A stretch of DNA of 64,000 bases from Actinomadura opuntiae (GTDB lineage: Bacteria; Actinomycetota; Actinomycetes; Streptosporangiales; Streptosporangiaceae): positions 62,001-126,000 of the forward strand of contig NZ_JASNWF010000004.1 in the NCBI RefSeq assembly GCF_030283205.1, read 5' to 3'. The stretch's first letter is position 1. Every line of letters starts with the position of its first letter. Of this stretch, positions 39,015 through 48,130 are shown one piece after another. The notes under the pieces are model-generated. The model saw only the letters and a list, made by a program, of their open reading frames with translations. It had not been told where the DNA came from and did not search any database. Made by a program: the position numbers and the translations under genes.

Positions 39015-40367
39015 TCAGCCGGGGGCGTCGCGCCGCTCGTCCGGGGCCGGGCCGTGGAGGCGGACGGCGCTGAGCGCGAGGGCGATCTCCACCAGGTCAC
39101 GGGGGTGGGCGAGGGTCCGGCCGGTGAGCTGCTCGACCTTGCGGAGCCGGTTCAGGACGGTGTTGCGGTGGCAGAACAGCCGGTCGGCGGCGCGGGCGGC
39201 GGAGCCGTCGCAGTCCAGCCAGGTGGTGAGGGTCGCCAGCAGGACGTCCCGGAACGCGGGGTCCACGCCGGACAGGCCGCCGAGCGCGACGTCGCCGAGC
39301 CGGCCGGCCAGCCGCGGCTGCGACAGCACCAGCGCGTCGGGCAGGCGCCGGTCGAGCCGGGCGATCTGGGAGCCGGGACCGCGGCAGGTCCGCAGCGCCA
39401 GCTCGGCCAGCCAGCGCGCGCCGCCCAGCTCGGCGAGGCTGTACACGACGGGGCTGACGCCCGCGTGCGCATGGGCGTAGGGGCGGACGGCGTCGACGAG
39501 GTCGTCCAGCTCCGCGCCGCCGAGCGCGACCAGCGCGACCTGCGCGTCGGTGCGCAACCGCCAGATGAACCGCATCCCGCCGATGTCGCCGGGGCGCCGG
39601 TCGCGGCCGCCGGAGAACTCGCCCGCGAACCCGCCGGCGAAGCCGCCCTCCGCGCCGAGCATCACCACCGCGTAGCGGCCGGCCGCCGGCAGCCCGAGCA
39701 CGGACGCGGCGGTGGCGAGCAGCCCGCCGTCCGCGCCCTGCCCGTCCAGCAGCGCGTCCACGATCGCCTGGACGCGCTCCTCGCTGCGCCGGGCCAGCGA
39801 CAGCTCGGTCTGGTGGTAGGCCGCGGCGGCGGCCCCGGACTGCTCGTCGATGGTGTCCCAGGTGCGGGTCGCCTGCCGGACGAGCGCGGGCACGTTGCCG
39901 GGGTCGTGCCGGCCGACGACCTCGACGACGGCCTCCCAGAACACCCGCCCGGCCAGCCGGTAGGAGCGCAGCAGCTGGTCCAGCGGCTGGCCCTGGTGGG
40001 CGCGGCGCCGGCCGAGCCGGCGCGCCCAGTCCAGGTCGGCGCGGCCCCGGCCGGGGTCGAGGATCGCCTCGAAGCCGTGCCCGAGCCCGGTCCGGCACAC
40101 CTCCCACAGGTCGCCGCGCAGCTGCTCGGAGCGGTCGCCGTCGTCGCCCGCGAGGATCTCGGCGGCGAGCCGGTCGGCGAGGTCGGGCAGCCGGTCGGTG
40201 AGCCGCAGCACGGCCTTGCGCAGGATCGCCCGGTCGTCGTCCGCGCGGCCCGGGTCCCGGTGGAGGGCGTCGCGGCGCGCGGGGCCGGTGTGGGCGGGGT
40301 CCCTGCGGAGGGACTCTCCGCCTCCGGCGTCCGCGCGTTCCGTGGTTCCCGACCGGCCTGCCGTCAT
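39015..40367 (-). CDS. PucR/CdaR-type helix-turn-helix regulator
   Basis: The 450-residue protein has an N-terminal RsbRD-like helical domain (about 50-190, LRSYRLAGRVFWEAVVEVVG), a GGDEF-like/CdaR middle region and the C-terminal PucR HTH (LLATLTTWLDCDGSAARAAD, then LFCHRNTVLNRLRKVEQLTG). ATG 40367 is used because the Arg-rich stretch before it looks untranslated. It is divergent from the LAL regulator at 40547. Ligand and targets are unknown. Confidence 0.85.
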   Translation of the reverse strand: MTAGRSGTTERADAGGGESLRRDPAHTGPARRDALHRDPGRADDDRAILRKAVLRLTDRLPDLADRLAAEILAGDDGDRSEQLRGDLWEVCRTGLGHGFEAILDPGRGRADLDWARRLGRRRAHQGQPLDQLLRSYRLAGRVFWEAVVEVVGRHDPGNVPALVRQATRTWDTIDEQSGAAAAAYHQTELSLARRSEERVQAIVDALLDGQGADGGLLATAASVLGLPAAGRYAVVMLGAEGGFAGGFAGEFSGGRDRRPGDIGGMRFIWRLRTDAQVALVALGGAELDDLVDAVRPYAHAHAGVSPVVYSLAELGGARWLAELALRTCRGPGSQIARLDRRLPDALVLSQPRLAGRLGDVALGGLSGVDPAFRDVLLATLTTWLDCDGSAARAADRLFCHRNTVLNRLRKVEQLTGRTLAHPRDLVEIALALSAVRLHGPAPDERRDAPG

Positions 40368-40546
40368 CGCCCGCCACCTCCGGCACAATGCAGGGGGCCA
40401 CATCGTGCCACCGCGCGGACCCCGGGACCACCGGTCCCCGCCCGTACTGTGCCGGTGCACAACCGCGGCCCCGTCCCGTTGCGCCGCCGCCCCGAAACAG
40501 AACGCCGCTCTGGACCGTCCGGCGGACGCGTGCTCATCTGCTGACC

Positions 40547-43366
40547 ATGGGTGTGTTGTCTGGACACGATCGGCTGTACGGGCGCGACCGGGAACTCGCG
40601 GCCGTCGAAGGGCTCCTCGGCCGGACGCGGGACGGGCACGGCGGCGCGCTCACCATCGTCGCGGACGCCGGCATGGGCAAGACGGCCCTGCTGGACGCCG
40701 CGGCGCGCAACGCCGCCGAGGGTTTCCGCGTGCTGTCGACCAGCGGCGTCCCCGCCGAGGCGCACGTCTCCTACGCGGGGCTGCACCGGCTGCTGCGGCC
40801 CCTGTCCGGCCTGGCGGCGGAGCTGCCGCCGGCCTTCCGCACGGCGCTGGCCCCGCTGACCGGCGGCGCCGCTCCCGCGCCGTTCGTCCTGTACTCGGCG
40901 GTGTGCGAGCTGCTGAGCGTCGCCGCGCGCGCCGAACCGGTGCTGTGCCGGGTGGACGACGCGCAGTGGCTCGACCGGGTCACGCTCGACGCGCTGGCGT
41001 TCGCGGCGCGCCGCGTCCAGGACGAGCGGCTCGCGATCGTCTTCGCCACCCGGACGCAGGCGCCGCTCACCGGCATCCCGCACCTGCGGCTGCCGCCGCT
41101 GGACGAGGACGCGAGCCTGCGCATCCTGCAGGACGCGGTCGGCGACGCGCTCGGCACCGAACTCGCCGAGGAGGTCGTCGACCTGGCCAGCGGGTGCGCG
41201 CTCGCCGTGCGGGAACTCGCTGGCGGGCTGACCGCCGCGCAGCTGTCCGGCGGCGCCGTGCCGCCCCGCGCACTGCCGCCCGGCAGCGTGCTGCGCACTT
41301 TGTACCGGCGCCGCCACCTGCGGCTCCCGCCCGGCGCGCAGCGGCTGGTGCTGATGGTGGCGGCGGACGAGTGGCTCGGCGCGCCGACGGTCGCGCGGGC
41401 CGCCCGGACGGCCGGGATCGGCGCCCGCGAGATCGAGGCGGCGCGCGAGTCGGGCCTGCTGCGCCTGGCCGACCACGCGGTGGCCGGGGACGACGCGGTC
41501 GTCGTGCGGGACCAGCTCGTCCGGTCGTCGCTGTGGGCGGAGGCGTCGCGGACCGAGCGGCGCGCCGCGCACGCGCTGCTCGCGCAGCTGCTCGTGCAGG
41601 ACTGGCAGCGGCCGTCGCGGATCTGGCACCGGGCGGCGCTGTCCGGCGAGGCCGACGACCGGATCGCCGACGAGCTGGCGGAGGCGGCGTCGGCGTCCCG
41701 GCGGGCCGGCCGGTACGGCGACTCGTGGCGGGCATGGCAGCGGGCCGCCGCGCTGACGTCCGAGCGCGGCGCGCGCGCCGACCGGCTGCTGGCCGCCGCC
41801 GCCGACGCGTGGGCGGGCGGCCGGGCGCGGCGCGCGCGGGCCGTGCTGCGGCAGGTCCGTCCGCTGGACCAGGACGGCGCCCGGGCCGGGCGCGCCGAGC
41901 TGCTGCGCGGCGGGATCGAGGCGGGTTCGGGGTCGCCGGCGACCGCGGTGCCGATGCTGCGGGACGCGGCCGAACGGCTCGCCGGGACCGACGGCGGCCT
42001 GGCCCTGACCGCCCTCATGTGGGCGGCCGAGGCGGCCGACGCCGCGGGCGACCACACCGCGTACGCGGAGATCGCCGAGCGCGCGGCGAACCTGCCGGGC
42101 GGGCCGCAGACGCCGCGCGCCGACCTGATGCGGGCGCACCTGGCCGGAATGGCCGCGACGTTCCGCGGCCGCTACGCCGAGGCCGCCGGGCTGCTGCGGC
42201 GCGCCGTCCGGCTGGGCGAGGCGGTGGCCGACGACTCCGCCGCGCAGGCGTGGGCGGCGCTCGCGGCCCTCGCCCTCGGCGACGGGCGGGCCCGCGCGCT
42301 GGCGGCCGGGGCCGTCGCGTCCGCGCGGCTGTGCGGCGACGCGCCCGCCGAGTCGTACGCGCTGGCGGCCGCGGCGCGGTGCGAGACGCTGCTCGGCCAC
42401 CCGCCGGTGCCGATCGCCGCCTGCCACGAGGGGCTGCGGCTGGCGCGGGCGACCGGGCAGCACGGGCACGCCGCCGAGCAGCTCGCCGCGCTCGCGCTGG
42501 TCGCCGCGTTCAACGGCGACCGGGACGCCGCGCACCGGCACCTGGAGGCGCTGTCGGGCGGCGCGGACCGGCGCGGGCTCGCCGGCGCCGACCGCCGCGG
42601 CCTCATCCGCGCCGCCGCGTTCGGCGCCTGGGCCCCCGCGTGCCTGGACCTGGCCGCCGACCGTCCCGGGGACGCCGCCGCCCGGCTGCGGCTGCCCGGC
42701 GGCGCGGGCCTGGCGCACCCGCTGGCCCGGCTGCTCGCCGCCCCCAACCTGGTGGAAGCCCTCGCCTACACCGGCCACCGGGCGCCCGCCGTCCACGCGG
42801 CCGAGGACTTCACCCGCTGGGCCGACGCCACCCGCACCCCGGGACGGCTCGCGCTCGCCCGCCGCTGCGCCGCGCTGCTCGCCGACTGCGAGGACGAGGC
42901 CGCCGCGCACTTCACCGAGGCGCTGCGGCTGCACGAGTCCGCGGACGCGGTGTTCGAGCTGGCCCGCACCGAGCTGCTGTTCGGCGCGCGGCTGCGGCGC
43001 GGCCGCCGCCCGCGCGCCGCCCGCGAGCACCTGCGCACCGCGCTGCGGATCTTCGAGCGGTACGGCGCCGCCGCGTGGACGGGCCAGGCCCGCGCGGAAC
43101 TGCGCGCGGCGGGCGACGCGGGCCCGGCCCCGGACCCGGAGGCGGCTGCACCGCGCACCGCCGCCGGGCCCGGGGAGCCGCCCGCGCTGACCGGCCTGAC
43201 CGCGCAGCAGGCGCACATCGCCCGGATGGTCGCCGAGGGGGCGACCAACCGGGAGATCGCGGCGCGGCTGCTGCTCAGCCCGCGGACCATCGACCACCAT
43301 CTCCGCAACGTCTTCACCCGGCTCGGGATCCGCTCGCGCGTCGAGCTGGCCCGGATGATCCGGTGA
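40547..43366 (+). CDS. LAL-type LuxR regulator (large ATP-binding)
   Basis: The 939-residue regulator has an N-terminal AAA-like ATPase with Walker A ADAGMGKTALL (about 45) and Walker B RVDDAQWLD (about 135), a long helical TPR-like middle (about 330-840), and a C-terminal LuxR helix-turn-helix (LTAQQAHIARMVAEGATNRE, then LSPRTIDHHLRNVFTRLGI). Proteins of this MalT/LAL type activate secondary-metabolite or catabolic genes after binding an inducer and ATP. No biosynthetic cluster is in the window. It converges with the SRPBCC gene 15 bp downstream. Confidence 0.9.
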   Translation: MGVLSGHDRLYGRDRELAAVEGLLGRTRDGHGGALTIVADAGMGKTALLDAAARNAAEGFRVLSTSGVPAEAHVSYAGLHRLLRPLSGLAAELPPAFRTALAPLTGGAAPAPFVLYSAVCELLSVAARAEPVLCRVDDAQWLDRVTLDALAFAARRVQDERLAIVFATRTQAPLTGIPHLRLPPLDEDASLRILQDAVGDALGTELAEEVVDLASGCALAVRELAGGLTAAQLSGGAVPPRALPPGSVLRTLYRRRHLRLPPGAQRLVLMVAADEWLGAPTVARAARTAGIGAREIEAARESGLLRLADHAVAGDDAVVVRDQLVRSSLWAEASRTERRAAHALLAQLLVQDWQRPSRIWHRAALSGEADDRIADELAEAASASRRAGRYGDSWRAWQRAAALTSERGARADRLLAAAADAWAGGRARRARAVLRQVRPLDQDGARAGRAELLRGGIEAGSGSPATAVPMLRDAAERLAGTDGGLALTALMWAAEAADAAGDHTAYAEIAERAANLPGGPQTPRADLMRAHLAGMAATFRGRYAEAAGLLRRAVRLGEAVADDSAAQAWAALAALALGDGRARALAAGAVASARLCGDAPAESYALAAAARCETLLGHPPVPIAACHEGLRLARATGQHGHAAEQLAALALVAAFNGDRDAAHRHLEALSGGADRRGLAGADRRGLIRAAAFGAWAPACLDLAADRPGDAAARLRLPGGAGLAHPLARLLAAPNLVEALAYTGHRAPAVHAAEDFTRWADATRTPGRLALARRCAALLADCEDEAAAHFTEALRLHESADAVFELARTELLFGARLRRGRRPRAAREHLRTALRIFERYGAAAWTGQARAELRAAGDAGPAPDPEAAAPRTAAGPGEPPALTGLTAQQAHIARMVAEGATNREIAARLLLSPRTIDHHLRNVFTRLGIRSRVELARMIR

Positions 43367-43381
43367 CCGCCCGCGCCCGGC

Positions 43382-44536
43382 CTACCGGGAGGCCTCCTCG
43401 TACTCCTTGTCCTTGGCGTCCTTCGTCTCCTTGGCGTCCTTGGCGTCCTTGGTGCTGCCGCCGCGGGTGCTCTTGGAGCCGGAGGAGCCGGAGGAGCCGG
43501 AGTCGCTGGAGCTGGAGTCGCTCTTGGCCTTGCGCCCGTTCCCGGATTCGGCCTCCTCCTCCTTCAGCGCGTCCTCGTGGGTCTTGACGACCTCGCTGTC
43601 GCGGATCTCGCCGCGCCAGCCCTCGATCTCGTCGGCGTGGGTCAGCGACTGGGTCATCACGTGCCGGCGGAAGTGCTTGAGCTCCAGCCGGACGCGGCGG
43701 CCCTGCGCGCGCCAGATGTTGCCGGTGCGCTCGAACAGGCCCTGCGGGTGGTACTCCAGGACGACCAGGACGCGGGTGAGGTTCGGCGCCAGCTCATGGA
43801 AGCTGACCGTCCCGTCCACGTGGCCCTTCGGGGCCTTGGAGCGCCAGACGATGTGCTCGTCCGGCACCTGCTCGATGATCGTCGCCTCCCAGGTCCGCTT
43901 GGACCAGAAGATCTTCGCCTGCCAGTTCAGCTTCTCCTCGTCCGCCTGGTCGACGCTGATGACCTTCTTCATGAAGGACGGGAACTCCTGGAACTGCGTG
44001 AACTGGTCGTAGACCAGGCGGCGCGGCGCACCGATGTCGGTGTGCTCGATGATGTTGGTGACCTTGACCTTCTTGCCACCGCCGCCCTTGCCGCCGCCCT
44101 TCTTCAGGATGCCGCCGACGGTGTCCTTGAGCCGGCCGAACAGGCCCTTGGACTTCTCGCCGGCCTTCTCCGCGGGCTTGCCGGCGGTGTCCTTGGCCTT
44201 CTCGGCGGTGTCCTTGGCCTTGTCCACGGCCTTGCCCGCGGCGCCCTTCGCGGACGTGCCGCCGCTCTTGGCCTCGACCTCGTCGGACGAGCCGCCCTGC
44301 ACCGGCTCGGGCTCGTCGCCCTTGCCGCCGCGGCGGCTGAGCGCCCGGCCCGCGGCGACGGCAGCGCCGGCGCCGAGCAGGACGCCGCCGGTGGTGCCGA
44401 TCGCCTTGCCGCCGGGGATGCCGCTCGGCAGGTTCTGGGTGATCCGGCCGAGCCCCGAGGGGCTCTTACGGCCGACCGGCAGCCGTTTCGCGATCTGGCC
44501 GATGGGCACCGGGCCCACCTTGGTTCCTCGCTTCAT
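43382..44536 (-). CDS. SRPBCC/cyclase-like protein with charged tails (paralogue 1)
   Basis: The 384-residue protein has a basic N-terminus, a Gly/Ala-rich hydrophobic stretch (about 45-68), a Lys/Ala/Glu repeat region (KAKDTAEKAKDTAGK, about 105-130), a SRPBCC (polyketide cyclase/dehydrase) domain (about 155-300, PRRLVYDQFTQFQEFPSFMK) and a Ser/Lys/Asp-rich tail. The SRPBCC fold binds hydrophobic ligands. In actinobacteria such proteins can be found in gas-vesicle clusters, but no gvp gene is here. It is a tandem paralogue of the next gene, with nearly the same domain core (RRVRLELKHFRRHVMTQSLT). Confidence 0.82.
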   Translation of the reverse strand: MKRGTKVGPVPIGQIAKRLPVGRKSPSGLGRITQNLPSGIPGGKAIGTTGGVLLGAGAAVAAGRALSRRGGKGDEPEPVQGGSSDEVEAKSGGTSAKGAAGKAVDKAKDTAEKAKDTAGKPAEKAGEKSKGLFGRLKDTVGGILKKGGGKGGGGKKVKVTNIIEHTDIGAPRRLVYDQFTQFQEFPSFMKKVISVDQADEEKLNWQAKIFWSKRTWEATIIEQVPDEHIVWRSKAPKGHVDGTVSFHELAPNLTRVLVVLEYHPQGLFERTGNIWRAQGRRVRLELKHFRRHVMTQSLTHADEIEGWRGEIRDSEVVKTHEDALKEEEAESGNGRKAKSDSSSSDSGSSGSSGSKSTRGGSTKDAKDAKETKDAKDKEYEEASR

Positions 44537-44588
44537 GGTGCGTGTCCTCCGCACATGTCGGTTTCGGGGGTCTGTTCTCTGCGGTCGT

Positions 44589-45380
44589 TCACGGGGCCCG
44601 GACGACCTCGCCGTCATGGATCTCGCCGCGCCACCCCTCGAGCTCGCCGGGGGCGGCGGTCAGCGACCTGGTCATGACGTGGCGGCGGAAGTGCTTGAGC
44701 TCCAGGCGGACCCGGCGGCCCTGCGCGCGCCACAGGTTGCCGGTCCGCTCGAAGAGGCCGCCCGGGTGGTACTCCAGGACGAGCAGGACGCGGGTCAGGT
44801 CGGGCGCCAGCTCGTGGAAGCTGACGGTCCCGTCCACCCGGCCCTTGCGCGCCTTGGACCGCCACACGATGTGCCGGTCCGGGACCTGCTCCACGATCGT
44901 CGACTGCCAGGTCCGGCTCGACCAGAAGATCTTCGCCTTCCAGTTCAGCTTCTGCTCGGACGCCTGGTCGACGCTCACCACCTTCTTCATGAAGGACGGG
45001 AAGTCCTCGAAGCGCGTCCACTGGTCGTAGACGAGCCGGCAGGGCGCGCCGATGTCGATCTGCTCGACGATGTTGGTCAGCTTCCCGCGCCGGCCGCCGC
45101 CGAAGATCCGCTTGAGCGTCTCCTTCAGCGCGGTCCAGCCGAAGCTCAGCAGCGCGCGGGCCGGGGACTTCCCCTCGTACAGCGCCCTGGCTCCGGCCAG
45201 CGCCGCCTTGACCAGCGGTCCGCCGAACTCGGCCCGGGCGGCCAGCCGGCGGAGGGTCCGTTCGAGCTTGGCCTCGTACCGGGCGACGACCCGGTCCACG
45301 ATCCGGCGGCCGGCGCGCCCGGCGACGCGCGCGGCCAGAGCGCCGCCCGCGCCGACGGCGAGCCCCGTCCGGAAGTTCAT
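44589..45380 (-). CDS. SRPBCC/cyclase-like protein (paralogue 2)
   Basis: The 263-residue protein has an Ala/Arg-rich helical N-terminus (1-100) and a SRPBCC domain (about 110-255) with IGAPCRLVYDQWTRFEDFPS and RRVRLELKHFRRHVMTRSLT, very close to paralogue 1. The N- and C-terminal charged tails of paralogue 1 are replaced or absent. ATG 45380 is preceded by GAGGAC. It is 52 bp upstream of paralogue 1 on the same strand, so the two are probably one operon arising from duplication, divergent from the sugar ABC operon. Confidence 0.83.
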   Translation of the reverse strand: MNFRTGLAVGAGGALAARVAGRAGRRIVDRVVARYEAKLERTLRRLAARAEFGGPLVKAALAGARALYEGKSPARALLSFGWTALKETLKRIFGGGRRGKLTNIVEQIDIGAPCRLVYDQWTRFEDFPSFMKKVVSVDQASEQKLNWKAKIFWSSRTWQSTIVEQVPDRHIVWRSKARKGRVDGTVSFHELAPDLTRVLLVLEYHPGGLFERTGNLWRAQGRRVRLELKHFRRHVMTRSLTAAPGELEGWRGEIHDGEVVRAP

Positions 45381-45655
45381 GTCCTCGTCACCTCGCCGTC
45401 CATTCGGAGTCGTGCGGCGGGCTACCCCCGTAAAGAAGGGCAAAACAGACCGCAGGCCAGCGGCTCCACCTCGCCGCACGGCGGCATCACCCCACGTCAC
45501 CGGGCTGTCACGGACCGGACGCCCCGCGTCCACCCGCGGTGAACGCGCCGGACGCTCCTGTCGGCCCCGCGAGCGCCCCGACCAGACCAGTCCAGCGTGC
45601 ACACCGGACCACGCGGGCCTCCGGTAACGGTTAAGACTCTTGCGTAATGCACCTC

Positions 45656-45684
45656 TTGAACTGGTACGGACCAGTGTTTATCTT
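45656..45684 (+). promoter_or_regulatory. Promoter with DasR (dre)-like operator in its spacer
   Basis: TTGAAC (45656-45661) and TATCTT (45679-45684) are spaced 17 bp. The palindrome ACTGGTACGGACCAGT (45660-45675) fills the spacer. The half-sites ACTGGT and ACCAGT are those of the GntR-family dre consensus used by DasR in Streptomyces for N-acetylglucosamine genes. A repressor bound here would block RNA polymerase. Confidence 0.68.
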
Positions 45685-45705
45685 CATGGCCACCACGCGC
45701 GTTTG

Positions 45706-45718
45706 TGCTCAGTGAGCA
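45706..45718. promoter_or_regulatory. Perfect 13-bp palindrome downstream of the sugar promoter
   Basis: TGCTCA and TGAGCA flank a central G. It lies about 30 bp past the -10 box, where a roadblock operator could act. The regulator is unknown. Confidence 0.4.
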
Positions 45719-45934
45719 TTCGCACCGCGCACAATTCTTCATGCGCGAAAGGGAGGAGGAGCGGGCGGCCGACGCCGCCCGCGACGGGACCGCGCCGAAG
45801 GTCACGCGACGGCACGCCGCGTGACCGGCCGAAGCCGGCGCGGACACGCGGACCGGAAAGAACATGCGGGCCGATAGAACACGCACGGACGCGCGGTCGC
45901 GTCCGCAAGTGCGAGCCGACGAAGGCGGGGACAG

Positions 45935-47188
45935 ATGAAACGGCACCTCATCGGCGCCATCGCCGCGGGCCTCACCGTGGCCCTCGGCGTCAGCGGATGC
46001 GGCAAGGGAAGCTCGTCCGGCGGAGACGACTCCGACGGCAAGACGATCAAATTCGTCGCGGCGATCTACGACGACAACACCAAGCCCTTCTGGGACGCCC
46101 TGATCAAGGACTTCGAGGCCAAGAACTCCGGGTACAAGGTGAACCTGGAGATGGTCGACTGGACCCAGATGGACGCCAAGGTGAAGACCTACGTCCAGAC
46201 CAAGCAGGTCCCCGACATCCTCAACTACAACGCGTTCTCCGACTTCGCCCGCGACGGCCTGCTCTACAAGGCCTCCGAGGTCGTGTCGCCGGCCACGCTC
46301 GGCGACTTCACCCCGACGTTCGTCGAGCAGGCCAAGTTCAACGGCGAGCAGTACACGCTGCCGTTCATCTCCAGCGCCCGGCTGATGTTCTACAACAAGG
46401 ACCTGTTCAAGAAGGCCGGCATCGCCGACCCGCCCAAGACCTGGGCCGACATCAAGGCCGACGCGCAGAAGATCAAGAAGACCGGCGCCATCGGCTACGG
46501 CCTGCCGCTCGGCCCCGAGGAGGCGCAGGCGGAGTTCTTCTCCTGGGCGATGAACGACAACGGCGGCTGGGTCGACTCGTCCGGCAAATGGGCGATCAAC
46601 CAGCCCGCCAACATCGACACCCTCAACTTCCTCAAGGACCTCAACAAGTCCGGACTGACCCAGCCGAACCCGGAGAGCACCGACCGCAAGACGGTGTTCA
46701 ACCAGTTCGCCCAGGGCAAGGTCGGAATGGCGATCGGCGGCCCGTTCACCAAGGCCGGATTCATCACCCCGGCGAACCCGAACCTGAACTTCGGGGTCAC
46801 CTCGCTGCCGGTGAAGAACGCGAGCTCGCAGCCGAACACCCTCGGCGTCATGGACGTCCTCGACGCGTTCAAGAAGAACGACGGCAAGAACAAGGAGGCC
46901 GTCAAGAAGTTCCTCGACTTCTTCTACCAGAAGGACAACGTCTCGCGGTTCCTGTCCAAGGAGGGCTTCCTGCCGACGACGAAGTCCGCCGGTGAGGCGC
47001 TCAGCTCCGACCCCTACATGAAGCAGTTCGTCGACGCGCTGCCCACCAGCAAGTTCGCGCCGACGAGCAACCCGGCATGGTCCGCGGTGGCCGGCGCCGT
47101 CAAGCAGAGCCTCGGCACCTCGGTCGCCGACAAGGACCCGAAGAAGGTCCTCGACGACATCCAGCAGACCGCCGAGAAGGCCGGCTGA
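45935..47188 (+). CDS. Sugar ABC transporter substrate-binding lipoprotein (DasA-like)
   Basis: The 417-residue protein has a lipoprotein signal peptide with the lipobox LGVSGC (Cys near residue 22) and a family-1 solute-binding fold: AIYDDNTKPFWDALIKDFEA early, LPFISSARLMFYNKDLFKKA (about 145), then GKVGMAIGGPFTKAG. It binds a sugar, probably an amino sugar or chito-oligosaccharide in view of the DasR-like site and the ROK kinase in the operon. The ATG has GGCGGGGAC upstream. Two permease genes and the kinase follow with no gap; the ATPase (MsiK-type) is not in the operon. Confidence 0.9.
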   Translation: MKRHLIGAIAAGLTVALGVSGCGKGSSSGGDDSDGKTIKFVAAIYDDNTKPFWDALIKDFEAKNSGYKVNLEMVDWTQMDAKVKTYVQTKQVPDILNYNAFSDFARDGLLYKASEVVSPATLGDFTPTFVEQAKFNGEQYTLPFISSARLMFYNKDLFKKAGIADPPKTWADIKADAQKIKKTGAIGYGLPLGPEEAQAEFFSWAMNDNGGWVDSSGKWAINQPANIDTLNFLKDLNKSGLTQPNPESTDRKTVFNQFAQGKVGMAIGGPFTKAGFITPANPNLNFGVTSLPVKNASSQPNTLGVMDVLDAFKKNDGKNKEAVKKFLDFFYQKDNVSRFLSKEGFLPTTKSAGEALSSDPYMKQFVDALPTSKFAPTSNPAWSAVAGAVKQSLGTSVADKDPKKVLDDIQQTAEKAG

Positions 47189-48130
47189 GTGCAGGACGTC
47201 GCCATCAAGCGGGACGCCGGGCTCCGTCCGGCGTCCCGCCCCTCCCCGCTCAGGCGCATCGGCCGCGCGCTCGTCCCGCTGCTGTGGCTCGGCCCGTCGA
47301 TCGTGCTCATCGCCGTCGTCGTGCTGTGGCCCGTCATCGAGATGGTCCGCACCTCGCTGCTGAAGATCAGCTCGTCCGGCGTCACGCTCGGCGGCCGCGG
47401 CTCGGCCAACTACACCGACCTGTTCGACGAGGACGCCCTCATCCCGGTCGTGCTGCGCACCCTGCTGTGGGTCGCCGGGATCGTCGTCGTCACCATGGTG
47501 CTGTCGCTGGCCGTCGGCCAGCTGCTCAACGCCCGCTTCCCCGGCCGCCGCGTCGTCCGCTGGGCCGTCATCGTCCCCTGGGCGGCGTCGGTGCTGATGA
47601 CCGCGCTGATCTGGAAGTGGATGCTGGACAACTACTCCGGCCTGGTCAACCGCGTGCTGCTCGACCTGCACGTCATCGACAAGCCGGTGAACTGGCTCGG
47701 GCACCCCCACCAGGCGATGATCTGGATGATGTGGGTCGCGGTGTTCGTGTCGCTGCCGTTCACCTCGTTCGTCATCCTCGCCGGGCTCCAGTCCATCCCG
47801 ACCGACGTCTACGAGGCGGCGCGGGTCGACGGCGCCGGCGTCTTCCGCACCTACTTCGGGATCACGCTGCCGCTGCTGCGGCCCGCCGTCCTGATCGCCT
47901 CCATCATCAACGTCATCAACGTCTTCAACTCGTTCCCGATCATCTGGGCGATGACCGCGGGCGGCCCCGGGCACGCCACCGACACCACCACCACCTTCAT
48001 GTACAAGCTCGCGTTCTACGACCAGCACGTCGGCGAGTCCGCCGCGATGGCCGTCGTCAACTTCGTCCTGATCCTGGTGATGGTGCTCGTGTACCTGAAG
48101 GCCACGCGCTGGCGGGAGGAGGTCCGATGA
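47189..48130 (+). CDS. Sugar ABC transporter permease (MalF-type, DasB-like)
   Basis: The 313-residue permease has six transmembrane segments and the EAA motif VYEAARVDGAGVFRTYFGIT (about 210), which contacts the ATPase. The GTG start directly follows the lipoprotein stop. It forms the channel with the next permease. Confidence 0.9.
   Translation: MQDVAIKRDAGLRPASRPSPLRRIGRALVPLLWLGPSIVLIAVVVLWPVIEMVRTSLLKISSSGVTLGGRGSANYTDLFDEDALIPVVLRTLLWVAGIVVVTMVLSLAVGQLLNARFPGRRVVRWAVIVPWAASVLMTALIWKWMLDNYSGLVNRVLLDLHVIDKPVNWLGHPHQAMIWMMWVAVFVSLPFTSFVILAGLQSIPTDVYEAARVDGAGVFRTYFGITLPLLRPAVLIASIINVINVFNSFPIIWAMTAGGPGHATDTTTTFMYKLAFYDQHVGESAAMAVVNFVLILVMVLVYLKATRWREEVR

Larger units (their letters stand above)
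45381..45934. other. Divergent intergenic region with sugar-operon promoter
   Basis: These 554 bp hold no convincing gene. They contain a promoter with a DasR-like palindrome (45656-45684), a second perfect palindrome (45706-45718) and a leader of about 240 nt before the lipoprotein start, with a purine-rich GGGAGGAGGAG run near 45750 not followed by a close start codon. Confidence 0.55.

Noticed and set aside
45497-48028. 843-codon minus-strand open frame opposite the sugar operon
   Set aside because: It is antisense to the lipoprotein and permease genes, with Val/Asp/Gly/Arg-rich composition typical of antisense frames.
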